The translations under genes were made by a program, and so were the position numbers. This document shows positions 32,513-43,291 of a DNA stretch of 64,000 nucleotides, in pieces; within the stretch, counting starts at the first letter, position 1; each line of letters starts with the position of its first letter. Source of the DNA: Rhizophlyctis rosea. Taxonomy: Eukaryota > Chytridiomycota > Chytridiomycetes > Rhizophlyctidales > Rhizophlyctidaceae. The stretch is from positions 56,818 through 120,817 of the forward strand of contig JADGJC010000102.1 of NCBI GenBank assembly GCA_027596075.1. Direction: 5' to 3'. Below the pieces are notes generated by a model that was not told the origin of the DNA, did no database searches, and saw nothing but the letters and a program-made list of their open reading frames with translations.

Positions 32513-34187
32513 ATGGGTGTCACGCAAACCAACCTTCTCATCTGCGCAAAGTTACACCGCACAAACCCAACATTCCGCCGCGTCCTCCTCCTCCACCCTC
32601 GTCTCCTCTCAACAACCCCAACGCCCCAAGCCCGCTTACGCTTCAACCCTTACCTCCTCGGAGGCGCAGGTCTGGTGGGTGCGCTATGGTGGAATTCACG
32701 TCGTCATCACCACCCTTCCAAAACTCACAAGGAACCCCCACCACCCGATAATGCTAAAGGGCAGTCGCGATTCCCGCCTGGCACACGCGCAGACTTGCCA
32801 GCCGAAGAAATCAACCGTATCTTGAGAAGCCACGAGTCGTATTTGCTTGCTCCGGGCGTGGAGAGGATAGACGTTAATGCGCTTGCGAGTAATAATCCGA
32901 TTGAGGACCAGCATTTTGAGCATTTGTTGAAGAAGAGGGTTTTGTTTGGTGTTCTGGATGGTGGGTGGGGAACGTGCTCCTATGCGGATGTTTCAACAAA
33001 TCGTACTTACGGTTCATGAATAGGACACTGGGACCCCACATGCGGTCTGGTAGTTCAACACTTGCTGCCAAATTACATCGAAAACCAGCTTGAACATGAA
33101 AAAGATATACCCAACGCCTTGACCAAAGCCTTCGACAAGCTAGACGCTGACCTACTCGACCTACCCCGTCGCGCCATCGAAGACTTCGACTACCTCTCAC
33201 CATCCGAAATCTCCACCCTACCACTAGAAGTACGCCTCCTCGCCCGTGATATGATCATGCCCGCCCTTACGGGCTCATGTGCTGTCGTCGCGCATCTGAA
33301 TGGGTCGGAATTGTATGTTGCGAATACTGGTGATAGCCGTGCGGTCGTGGGAAGCAGAAACAAGGGTGGTACGTGGACGGCGAAAGCTCTGACGGAGGAT
33401 CATCAGCCTTCGAATCCGAAGGAAATGGAACGGCTGAAGAGGGAGCACCCGGGGGAGGAGAAGACCGTTGCGTTTCGACCGCGGGGCAGTGGACCACTGA
33501 GAGTTATTGGAGGGATGATGCCGTCTAGATGTGAGTTGCATACAGATTTGACAGTTGGTTCTGAGCAAGCTTATTCATATACAAGCAAATCGTAGCATTT
33601 GGAGACGCAAAATTCAAGTGGCCGCTGGATGTTCAGAAGAAGATTGACGCATTGATTCAAAGCCTACCGAGAGGGAAGTACATGTGGCCAACCCCACCTT
33701 ACTGCTATACCCCGCCATGTAAGTATTTCAAACTAGCCCTATCATTGGATATCTCCCATACACAAATACTGACACTCACAAACCACCAGACATGATGGCA
33801 ACCCCCGAAATCCGCCACCACACCATCACATCCGAAGACCACTTCCTCGTCATGGCCACCGACGGCATCTTCGACGAACTGTCCAACGACGAAGTCGTCC
33901 GCGCCGTCGGCAACTTCCTGGACAATAACCACAACAACAAGGACGCAGTAGTAGACGTCAACGCCGCAACGCACCTGATCCGCGTGGCGCTTTCGCAGGG
34001 GGAGGGGCAGGAGGGTGTGTCGAGGATGTTGAGCATTCCGGGGTATTCGAGGAATTATAGGGATGATATGACGGTTCAGGTGGTGTTTTTTAGGGGGGCG
34101 AGGAAAGGGTTGAGGGAGAGGGGGGCGCCGCCTTATGTTAGGGAGGTGAGGGAGTTGGAGGGGAAGGATAGGGAGTTGAAGGTGTAG
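32513..34187 (+). CDS. PP2C-family phosphatase, mitochondrial pyruvate dehydrogenase phosphatase type
   Basis: Exons 32513-32960, 33024-33530, 33596-33718 and 33790-34187 give 491 residues. A basic, Ser/Thr-rich leader (LLHPRLLSTTPTPQARLRF) and a short hydrophobic stretch (YLLGGAGLVGALWW) suggest mitochondrial import and membrane tethering. PP2C metal-site motifs: FGVLDGH (formed across intron 1), ANTGDSRAVVG, EDHQPSNPKE, SRSFGDAKFKW (formed across intron 2), MATDGIFDELSNDE and SRNYRDDMTV. The inserted region between these and the YDAKFKW-like block resembles PDP1/Ptc5-6, which dephosphorylate pyruvate dehydrogenase E1-alpha. The residue after DGH is Trp rather than the usual Gly/Ala. All catalytic Asp residues are present. 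The substrate is inferred from the family. Confidence 0.85.
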
Positions 34188-34695
34188 AGGTTGTGGTGGT
34201 GTTTGGAGGGATGGTGAGGGGGTGACGTTTGCATGCTGTGTAATGTACATATTTTGTGATACACATTGATGGTCACGGCCAAGATTGGAAGAATGCGAGT
34301 CGCTTGAAGCGGTGTGCGTCAGTGTCGGAAAGAAGGCTTGGCACATGAATGCCGATGCAAGCTGCTGATATCATTCGGCGATCTTGCACGACGCTTGGTG
34401 GAGTGCAACCAGCTGTGAGAATGTGAACACAAGGGATTCGACCTCTCCTCGCCTGCGTGCGTTTGAAATGCTATTGCAGCTGACCCGTCCAACCCATTAT
34501 TGCTCCGCATCCTTCTCGAAAACATGTCTGAACAACACACATTTCCTTGCAAATTGGCTGATTTGAGCAACGCATGTGTATTTGACACAACACAGCACAA
34601 GGTAGCAGGACTACGAATATTATGTACAATGAAAACATTCACGGCATTTGATACCAGCGAACGTATTTGTAGTGAACTTGTTAACGACGAAGAAT
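34188..34695. other. Intergenic, start of gene-poor island
   Basis: 3' flank of the PP2C gene. No coding ORF with domain signals. Confidence 0.4.
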
Positions 34696-34766
34696 ACCCC
34701 CCGACTGGGTTTGAACCAGCATCTACCACCCCGAAAGGTGGTTGCTCTACCTTGAGCTACGAACGG
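34696..34766 (-). tRNA. tRNA-like cloverleaf with abnormal anticodon loop (gene or pseudogene)
   Basis: On the minus strand the sequence has a near-consensus A box (TAGCTCAAGGTAGAGC) with a perfect GCTC/GAGC D stem, a T arm GCTGG/CCAGT around TTCAAAC (B-box-like GGTTCAAACCC), and a seven-pair acceptor (CCGTTCG with CGGGGGG) containing one G-G mismatch and two T-G pairs. The anticodon arm pairs ACCAC with GTGGT around an eight-base loop CTTTCGGG; shifting one pair gives a six-base loop. The normal seven-base loop is not possible, so no isotype is assigned. Either a decayed tRNA or a tRNA-derived element. Confidence 0.45.
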
Positions 34767-35275
34767 TAAAAGAAACACCACTTGAAACCCTTCCCGTGAC
34801 AGCAACCGCTGCCACAGGTCGGAACCCTCGGATGCAACACAAGTGAGTTCTTGGACTTGAACTTGGGACAACGTCCCCCCAAGTTGGGGCCTTGAGCGCT
34901 CTTGTGTGCGTTCCTAAATGCCTCGAGGGACTCTGTGGGGTACCTGCTGAAGGGGGAGGCAAAGGTTACACCTGTGGGGAGAAACCAGCAAGACCTCGTT
35001 GGCGGTGTTGGCCTGAGCTTGGAGTTAGTGCGAGTCGAAATGTGTTCCAGAAGAAGTGCGCGTACCTTGCATGGTTTCCGGGCCAGTGGGGGACTCAACC
35101 CCATGGTAGAAGCGGGTCTCGACGTTAGGAACCCTAATGGTGATAGGAGCAAATGGTTATTGATCCTAAATGGCGGGCACCTTGCAACAAAAGTGCATAC
35201 CTTGTATGGCGCGAAAGTGCCGCTAGGGACTTTGCCCTGACTTGTAGACGCCGATGGTATCCGTAGACAACCCTT

Positions 35276-35610
35276 GATGGATGGATGGCAGGACGAAAGT
35301 CAGGATGAAAAGGGAAGAAAAGCAATTCGGATACCCACCACGCATGTTCAGCATGCTTGTGGGGCGTCCAGCCCTTGATTGTCTGCCCATTTTGCCGGCG
35401 CAATGGGACTTTGTGTCGTGAGAAGGGGTGACGCTGCGGATGGATGGCAGGTTCGGCAAAAGTGAGGATGGAGAAGAAGGAACGCAATTCCAGATACCCA
35501 CCACTCGTGTTCGACATGCTTGTGGGGCATCATGCCCTGGGTGGTCTGCCCATTTTGGCGGCGTCATGGGACTTTGTGTCTTGAGGAAGCGGTGATACTG
35601 GATGGATGGA
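35276..35610. repeat. Two-copy tandem duplication, about 161-bp unit
   Basis: GGATGGATGGCAGG begins at about 35276 and again at 35437, and GGATGGATGG returns at about 35598. Between them both copies share GGATACCCACCAC-like, GCATGCTTGTGGGGC-like and GTCTGCCCATTTTG/GGACTTTGTGTC segments. The copies differ at many positions, so the duplication is old. Confidence 0.75.
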
Positions 35611-35779
35611 TGGAATTTGTTAGTATATTTGACCACAGAAACAAAGTCGCTGCGAACTTGCGTACCTGCGCGTTCTTGCGGATGAGCATTTACATTTCAG
35701 TGCAAGGAAGTTGGGGAAGAAAATGGGAAGGGTTGGTCGGTCATGCTCTTCTTGTGGGTCCAGGATGGCGTGAAATGTG

Positions 35780-36090
35780 GCTCAAACCGGGCTTGACGCC
35801 AAGCCACTCAGGGTCCACCGAATCCCACAACAGCCCACAATGCATCCTTGGACCCCTGGGCCCTGGAATGCATTCGGTCGTGACCCTGGTAACATGACAC
35901 CGCTAAATGGCTCAGTAAAGAAGACCAGCGCATTGCGTCTCCTATACCCACCTCGTCTGCACTATATGGCAGTCAGGAGTGTCATGCAGCATAATTATAT
36001 CGGAACCTTCAACTAGGTGTGTTCCCTCATGAGGTCTGATGTGTGTGTGACTTGATGTGTGACTTGTGTGAAGTGGAGTGAAAGCGATCT
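35780..36090. repeat. Left diverged direct repeat of the island
   Basis: Shares an ordered series of segments with 37200-37600: a CGCCAAGCC...GGGTCCA part, GGCTCAGT...AAGAAGACCAGC, ATGGCAGTCA...CATGC, and GTCTGATGTGTG...GTGGAGTG. The order and orientation are the same in both copies. Confidence 0.65.
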
Positions 36091-36282
36091 TCTATTTTAG
36101 GAGTCGTTCATCAAATTCCCAAACCCCTTCAATGATACCGATGGACCTGCTTGCAATTACAAAGAACCGGCGGAGCCTCCAGAGTTCCCTGGCAACATGA
36201 CGGGCTGATGTGGGCCGGCTCTCAAAGGAACGTGCCATCGACTTGTTATAATATACATCAAAGATACGCTTCCGCATATATA

Positions 36283-36365
36283 TGACCCCGGAAGGGATTC
36301 GAACCCTCCTCGCATCCATGCATCTCCTACACGAATGCGATCCCCCAAGGGACCGGAGCCAGCTA
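36283..36365 (-). other. tRNA-like fragment with consensus B box
   Basis: The minus strand contains GAGGGTTCGAATCCCTT, a perfect pol III B box inside a paired T arm. It is followed by CCGGGGT, which can pair with GCTCCGG about 60 bases upstream. No credible D arm or anticodon arm was found, so this is at most a tRNA remnant or SINE-like head. Confidence 0.35.
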
Positions 36366-36605
36366 GTTCTCAGGTAACTAACAAGAGCCGTTGAGCAGTG
36401 GTGCAAGACCAAGTATGAATCGCTGGATCTTCAACCGGGAAAGAAAGTGCTTCGTTTAGACCGACATTTTGACTCGTGGTCCATCTGCCTGGAACCACCA
36501 CGCCGCATCAGCGCGTCTGTTTGACCCAAAAAGGGCCGCGGGTGCTGAGCCAAGGGCTGTGGCACGAGGCCAGGACCCCCGCGCGGTCTTGAATAGGGTG
36601 GTGGA

Positions 36606-37165
36606 GGATGGTAGTGGATAGCAAGGGATCACCAGGCTGAAGCGAAAACCTGATGTCGGCATATCCAATCCTCTGAGGATGGTAAGAGCAGCAAAAGGAC
36701 AATTCAAGTGTGGCTGCCGACTGCTCAATCCTCTCCGCCGTACAACAATGTCGGGATGGTAGTGGATAGCAAATGGAGCATCGTTCAAATTTGACGTGCC
36801 CGGCTATCCAATCCCCTAAGGATGGTAAGAGTAGCAAAAGGACAATTCAAGTGTGACTACCGACTACTCAATCCTCTCGACCCACGCCGCAAAGTAAGGA
36901 TGGTAGTGGGTAGCAAAGGGGATTCGTTCAAATTTGACGTGCCCGGCTTATCCAATCCCCTGAGGATGGTAGGAGCAGCAAAAGTGCACAGCTTCAAAGA
37001 AGCCGCCGACTGCTCAATCCTCTCGACCCATGACTGAGGATGGTAGTGGTGGCGAAAGCAACCTGCGAAGGGTGGGGCACACCAATCCTCTCTCGACGCC
37101 TTGAGGATGGCAAGAGTAGCAAAAGGGCCAGTTCAGATATGACTGCCGACTACTCAATCCTCTCA
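36606..37165. repeat. Four-copy tandem array, about 144-bp composite unit
   Basis: Composite unit = half A (GGATGGTAGTGG.TAGCAAA ... TATCCAATCC) plus half B (GAGGATGGTAAGAGTAGCAAAAGG ... GACTACTCAATCCTCTC, partial). A halves start near 36606, 36754, 36898 and 37037; B halves near 36675, 36819, 36962 and 37102. Spacing is 139-148 bp. Both halves share a GGATGGTA..AGCAAA head and a CAATCC tail, so the unit itself came from a roughly 70-bp duplication. Confidence 0.85.
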
Positions 37166-37199
37166 CCCCATTCTCCTCGTGTTGACGAACATCAGATGT

Positions 37200-37600
37200 G
37201 GCTTGATTTGGGCACAACGCCACGCGCCAAGCCCCTCCAGTCAGAACGAGGGTCCATGAGGGTCCATGTCAGTCACTTCAGTCCATGTTCCCAAAGTCCG
37301 CAGCAGGCAGCAGCAACCCTGCCTACTCTGCCTGCCTTGCCCAGAACGCGTTATCGGCCATAGGTTCCCGATGACATGATATTACCGAGTGGCTCAGTCA
37401 TGTCAAGAAGACCAGCACACTGACTAGTATACCGTGTGATACCCATATCCCCCTGCTGTACATACTGTACATGATGGCAGTCATGCGGCGTAATGAAAGT
37501 TGGAACGTTCGAGGCGGGGTCCAACTGGTCCATGATACTCATGATGTCTGATGTGTGAGTTTGTGACTTTGTGTGATAGTGGAGTGCCCTCTGTATAAAG
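37200..37600. repeat. Right diverged direct repeat of the island
   Basis: Partner of 35780-36090, same orientation, with matching blocks in the same order (GAGTGGCTCAGTCATGTCAA...GACCAGC, ATGGCAGTCATGC, GTCTGATGTGTGAG, GTGGAGTG). Together the two copies flank the tandem array. Confidence 0.65.
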
Positions 37601-38001
37601 ACGGGGATTCCCACGCCCCCTTCAATGATGATGATGATGCTGATGATGAGCATATCTGGACCATCAACGTAAAATGAGAGTGTCATTTCCCCTTTGATTC
37701 CAACAAACCATCCGATACTTCTTTCTCAGCTGCCTGAAGAAGACTGCGTGAGCATAATCAACCATAACACACAACGCTCTCTACCTTCAGCACTTGAAGC
37801 AATGTTCCGAGCATGCAGAAAGGTACAACTCAGAGCTATTCCATATGGGATGTCGTCAAATTGTCGCAGCTGCTCACGCTTTTGTTTGTTCTCTTGGAAG
37901 TTCGTACTACGTAGACGCGGTGGTGAGCGTCCAGTCAACTTATCGAGATTCTCGTTCCTTGAACTGAATACCTTTGCATTGGCACAGCACGAAGTCGAAT
38001 C
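37601..38001. other. Upstream region of MATH-BTB gene
   Basis: Contains a short GAT/ATG trinucleotide run near 37625-37650. No gene recognised. Confidence 0.4.
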
Positions 38002-39054
38002 ATGTCACAGGCAGTACCACACACAAATGAGAACGACGTCGTGTGGACCTTCAACTGCAAGATGTGGGGTGTGAACCATGCGCTATCACGCGCAGCTCAG
38101 ACACAGGAAACAATCGTCCTTTCGTCCGATCCATTTGGTCCCGACGAGTCGCTCTTTCGCTTGGAGTTTGTGATAACGCCAAACGCTCATGTCGAGGCGT
38201 GGTGTGTTGCCGTCAAAAGCGTCCGGGAAATTGAAATGGGGAGTGATTGGCAGCGCGAACTTAGCTGTACTATCACTGTGAAGCCTCCGACTTCGACACC
38301 AACAACCATGCTCCTGTCTCACCACGCCGACAAAATAACCTTGTCATATCCGAATACGAAATATGGTTTCAAAAACTTCGGGGCGGCGTCCAAGTTCAAA
38401 CAATTTGTTGCAGCAGATGGATCAATTCAAGCCATTGCCATCATTACAATGAAACTTCCAGCCACCCACATCCGTCCCTCCATCGCCGGCAAAACACCAT
38501 TCAGCAACCTATTCCTCCAAGAACACCTATCCGACATCACGCTCCAAATCAAAGACAGCACAACCGACGACATAACCAACCTCCCAGCCCACAAAGTCGT
38601 CCTCGCCTGTCGAAGCCCCTACTTCAACGCCATGTTCACCAGGTGCAAAGAATCCACCCAACCCCCACACCCCACCGCCCTCACCGCCGAAATCAACAAC
38701 TTCCCAACCCAAACCATCACCTCCCTCCTCGAATTCATTTACACCAACCACCTCTCCCACCACAAACCACCCAACCTCCCCGCACGTTTCGACCTCATCC
38801 GCGCGGCGGACTACTTCCAGATGGACGACTTGCACAGTTACGTCGCGAACGAGATCATTTCGTGCGACTTGAATGGGGAGAGTTGTTTGAGTATTATGGG
38901 GTTTGCGAATGGGTATAGGGGGACGTGTGGAGTTTTGGCGGAGAGGGTGACGGTTTGGGTGAGGAGTCAATGGGAGCAGTTGGTTGCGCAGGAGGCGTTT
39001 AGGGAGGGGTTGAGGAAGGTTGATCCAGGGGTTATTGCTGATTTGTATGAATAG
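38002..39054 (+). CDS. MATH-BTB protein
   Basis: Single-exon gene, 350 residues. Residues about 8-150 form a MATH/TRAF-like beta domain (VVWTFNCKMWGV, FRLEFVITP, WCVAVKSVR). Residues about 165-290 form a BTB/POZ domain (HLSDITLQIKD, NLPAHKVVLACRSPYFNAMF, LLEFIYTNHL, DYFQMDDLHSYVANEI), followed by a short BACK-like tail. This SPOP-like layout usually means a substrate adaptor for CUL3 ubiquitin ligases. It lies directly downstream of the repeat island. The ATG at 38002 starts MSQAVPHTNEND; no intron needed. Confidence 0.8.
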   Translation: MSQAVPHTNENDVVWTFNCKMWGVNHALSRAAQTQETIVLSSDPFGPDESLFRLEFVITPNAHVEAWCVAVKSVREIEMGSDWQRELSCTITVKPPTSTPTTMLLSHHADKITLSYPNTKYGFKNFGAASKFKQFVAADGSIQAIAIITMKLPATHIRPSIAGKTPFSNLFLQEHLSDITLQIKDSTTDDITNLPAHKVVLACRSPYFNAMFTRCKESTQPPHPTALTAEINNFPTQTITSLLEFIYTNHLSHHKPPNLPARFDLIRAADYFQMDDLHSYVANEIISCDLNGESCLSIMGFANGYRGTCGVLAERVTVWVRSQWEQLVAQEAFREGLRKVDPGVIADLYE

Positions 39055-39813
39055 TGTTGTGTGGGAGTGGATGGGTCATTTGCGGGTAATGTGGTTAGCG
39101 TGAGAGGGAAGGAGGTGGTTTTAGAGGGCTGAGAAAGTTCGGTTACATCTTCAAAAGTTCAGTCATTGTGAAAGTAGCTGTAAAAAGATACAACAACAAA
39201 AGGGTGCGCGCCATTGCAGTGATAAATGCATTTCAAAGTAGCGGTCGTACTGAATGAGTGATTGCATACTGATAGTAATCTGGTGTCAAACACCAGTGCA
39301 CTCAAAGCAAAGTATTGGCGTGCTTCAATTTTCGTCGTTACTTCCATCTGTTGTCACCTTCGGACCATGCTGACATTAACCCAAAGAACATGCTGCACAG
39401 CACCCCCAGTCAGTGCCCGGCTTTGCCCAATTAGCCACCAGTCTGTGAGAGATAGAATCTGTCAAACTTGCCACTGTTTCACAGCTTTTCACACTACCCA
39501 GTGTCCGCCCTCCCCTGCTCCCAAATCTTCCAACCTTGTCTTTCCGTTCTCAAATCGAGGCTGAACAAAATTTCGACTGCAGTGGGGGCGTACTCTTGAG
39601 CCTCAAACGGTTGCGTTTGCGCAAGCTTGTCACTGAGGGCATCACACATAAGGCAAGTCTCTATTCGGCGGACCCTGTTTGACCTATAGAGGCGGTGTTT
39701 GACAGGAGGCGGACAGTCCGGTTCAAGGTTGCTGTTCTTCTATGCTCATTGTACTGGACTCAATGAATCTAGACAAAACAGAAAGTCGCTCAATTTTTGA
39801 CTCCGACCTCAGA
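39055..39813. other. Intergenic, no gene seen
   Basis: 3' flank of the BTB gene and promoter of the DUF6604 gene. No repeat or RNA recognised. Confidence 0.4.
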
Positions 39814-42399
39814 ATGCCCACACGACTACCCACGCTATTGTTTGACAGGTAACGCGCTGTCCAAATTGAACCTTGAATTGGTACTCATACTGTCATGTTG
39901 CTGGTCATGACATAGGGCCTATAAAGAGAACACGTCTCAAATCATTCAATGGCTGGCTAGTAAGGCCACATCACTCGGCTTTTCGATTCGAGAATATGAC
40001 GATACAGAAACTGGGTAAGTAAGCGTTCACTGAATCGGAACATGCGATGCGATTGTTCACTTTTCGATTTCTATTCACTTCAGGCAACCTTTCGCAAACA
40101 CTATAAAATGCATAAAGCGGACAATTCCCGTCAGCGCATTTCCCGCCATGGCCCGCTTCCTATCCGAGCAACCTGGTTTCAAAGTTCCGCGTGGCTTTCT
40201 TGACGTCGTCCGCAAGGCTATTGCTGATCGAAAGAGATGTGCACAGTGGCTTCATGAACGGGCAGATAAAGCGCCATCATCCATCGAGAGCGATATCTCA
40301 CACTGGCACTTCATAACAGTGCTCGAGCATGTGGAGAAGATCTTGTTACCTTTACAAGACGCTTCCCCGAACGTTGCAAGCTCGCCACCATCTCAAGCAA
40401 CTGGCACACCTCCCTCCAAAAGAGCTGATGGGATGGTCCACATCAAGCCATTCAGTGTTTTGGATACAGCCGTTGAAAGCGAGAATCTGTCGGTCAGTGC
40501 CGCCCTTCCCGCATCGTCCCGCAGCGCTCCTTCCCTGAGCAAAACATCCAACAAACCGCCCATCGAGGTCGAATACGTCTTCATCAGGGACGCCGCAGAA
40601 GAGCTCTATATGTCATTTGGCTTTTTCGAAGATCTTCATGCCTTACGAACGGTCCTGATCGGTGTTTGGGAAGACTATAAAGCCAAAATCGTCGACCTTA
40701 TCTCTGCATCGCTCATCACCAACATTGCCGTCGAACTCGTCCGCAACCAGCAACAAGAGTTGGTTGACATCAACCCCGACTTTGCCGACTATATTCAAGA
40801 TACACCGAGAGGCTCATCAAAATTGTCAACCGCGGTAGTGCGCAAAAGGATCTGAGACGATTCGAGGAGTTTGCCTTCTACAACATCGCCGCGGGGATCC
40901 AGGAATATCTAAATCATAGAGGTGAAGCTTTCTTGCCAGTAACCGAAACAACCAAAAGAAAAAACCCCTGGAATCGAATGTCTCGCGAAGTGAGAGAAGA
41001 ACATGAAGCACTTCTTCTTGTCATCTTCCTTCAAGATCTAGATCACTGGAAGGTAACGGATCTGACAGCAGATCAATTGGTTCGGGAGTTGACGGACGCA
41101 GTGAAGCGGGGAACGCCCACGCTCGCATCGGTTTTCGCTTCCCGCATATTCGTCGATAATTGTGTGTTGGAGGATCAGGTTGATCGGGGTTGGAAAGAGA
41201 GCTTTGCCATTTCTCAGGGCATCTTGCATGCCCTTTTCCATAGCCCACAGAAGGAGATGCCTTCCGGTTACATGAATAAAATGGGAGAAGATCTGGAAGA
41301 AGAATTTAGAGAGTTTCAGACTTACGTGAAGGGGGCCAATCTTCAAGGGCGAATGATGGCGGGGAAAACGGTGGACCAACGGACCGCTATGGGCACTTTC
41401 AGTTTGCGATGGTATCCAGCAGGTCGAGGCTCTTTAGCATTCAATATGGTACGGTCGGCCAACATTCTCGGACGGATGCTGGAAGAGAATAGCAACGCCA
41501 TTCTCCAGGTGTGCTACCTATATAAGATGTGTAAGCTGCTGTCGGAGGGAGAGATTGATGTGGGGCCGTGGCAGGACATGGATTGGATCGTGCAAACGCA
41601 AGGGGTCGAGCGTTTCTTCAAGGGACCGTTGCCAAAGGATATGGGAGAGCTCTGGAAGCGCATGCAGCAGGTGATGGGGGCCTCAATGGTTGGCAACTTA
41701 CCGGAGGAGAAAAGGCGGAAGAAGAAAGCAGGGAAGGAATGGGATCATTCGATGAGGAAGGGGTTCAAGTATAACTATCAGCTGATGGAGACTTCAGCCA
41801 TCTTTGACCTGGTGGGACGTCAGTTCGAAGCGCTATCAAAAGGGAGGTTTACCATGTTAATCGATTTCGACATTGACGCTCTATTAGCGGAGCTGAAGCG
41901 AAAACAGCCGTCTTCCTCCACAACTTCCATTCTAACCAGTTCCGCCGACAACAACAAAACTCCTGACCCGATGACCCGCCTACAACATCAATGGTCTCAA
42001 CGCCAGAAACAGACACCCGCCGAAACACTCTCCCTCCTCTACCAAGCCTTCCGCCACGACGCCCCACAGCTATCTTTCGACTACTTTTCATTCCATACCA
42101 GATGCGTCGAAATCATCCGCGTTCTCGCCAAAAAACTTATCGAACCCACACGGGCCTTTCGCGAAAGATATTCAGAAAAGCTAACTATTGCATCCGATGA
42201 CCTCTCCATGATGTCATTGGTGTTGACATTATCCAGGTACCTGGGATCAGAAGAATGGGGGTCGGTTGCCCAAGACTGTGTTTCCGTCATGCGAGATGTT
42301 TTGAAGGCAAGGATCGAATTGGAGGGGGATGTAGAAGTTAGGAAGATGGAGGCGGGCGGATGGTTGGCAAAAGGAATGGGAGCGGTTCGATTATTGTAA
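39814..42399 (+). pseudogene. DUF6604-domain protein with one-base frame break
   Basis: Exons 39814-39848, 39916-40014 and 40084 onward. The N-terminus PTRLPTLLFDRAYKENTSQII followed by WLASKATSLG is typical of the fungal DUF6604 domain (function unknown). Coding sequence continues to DFADYIQD at 40801. From there the frame that makes sense is the next one: YTERLIKIVNRGSAQKDLRR, continuing to the stop at 42399 (ending AKGMGAVRLL). Both sides are clearly coding, and no GT-AG intron joins them in phase. A single missing T (GATAC for GATTAC) would restore the frame. Helical throughout; a basic KRRKKKAGK stretch occurs near 41710. It is either a decayed gene or a sequence error. Confidence 0.7.
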
Positions 42400-43291
42400 G
42401 GGATTGGCAAAAATTTGGTGTCCGGTAAGCTTTTATCACGCAAAAGAGGATAAGAACTATTCGCTCTGATCACACTACCAGAATGAGGAACCTGTCTGCC
42501 ATCGGCCTTCGACTTGTGATGCTGCCCAACCCTATGGCTATTTATATGTCAGGGGCTCATTCCCGATCCATTGTACGAATACACCGTTGATCATATTGTA
42601 ACATTGGTAATCATCTGCTAGTGGCACTTGAAGCGAAGATGATTTAGAGCTATCACTCATTGGTTAAGTCCACGAAGTAAGTTCCAATGATTCATGAAAT
42701 GCGGAGCAACAAAGGCTTCCATAAAGGGCGAACCTTGGCTGCGTGCTGGCTATGGGATACCATCTGCATCTTGCATGAGGACCCTGATCCTCTTCGTCCC
42801 ACTCACCCTCCATCCACATCTTGGGCAATACGCATCTTAAGGTGCACAGGTTCCAATCATTCGTCGTGTGCTGTTGTCCACATAAGCTTGAATATCTGAA
42901 GGGAATGGCAATATCTGATGCATGATTGGTGGTGCATGAAGCGGAAACCCGGAATAGGAGGGAAGCCAGAATGGATTGGCTTTGTTGATAGAGCATCGGG
43001 CTCATTTCTCAAAATTTTTTCCAATACCTTCCGGATCTGCGTTGACACTCCAACCACATAGCCAATGAATACCTCGCACACACTTTGGGGCACATGATGT
43101 TCCTTTACTCACCAAGCAGTGCCGATCACCTCCCCCTCCCCATATCGTGCACGACTTCCCTTGCTTTCAAAAGAATGCCAGATCTGGATTGTCATGCTGG
43201 GTACCATTGTTGAAATTGCTTGCGAGTACATAATACAGGTGTATGCTCATGATCTATACATACATTTCCAAAAAGTCCTAAAAGTCCGGAT
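42400..43291. other. Intergenic, no gene seen
   Basis: Convergent 3' flanks. Short ORFs only; nothing recognised. Confidence 0.4.

Noticed and set aside
34319..36837. Several ORFs of 60-140 codons in the repeat island
   Set aside because: Translations contain tRNA T-arm-like strings or follow the tandem repeats in several frames; no protein-like features.
36606..37165. CRISPR array
   Set aside because: Repeats are diverged and about 70/144 bp long without short unique spacers, and the genome is eukaryotic.
35780..37600. LTR retrotransposon
   Set aside because: No gag/pol coding, no primer-binding site with TGG, no target-site duplication found; only kept as a candidate non-autonomous element.
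40700..40860. Intron explaining the DUF6604 frame change
   Set aside because: All GT donors before 40801 are phase 0, and no AG downstream restores the needed phase.
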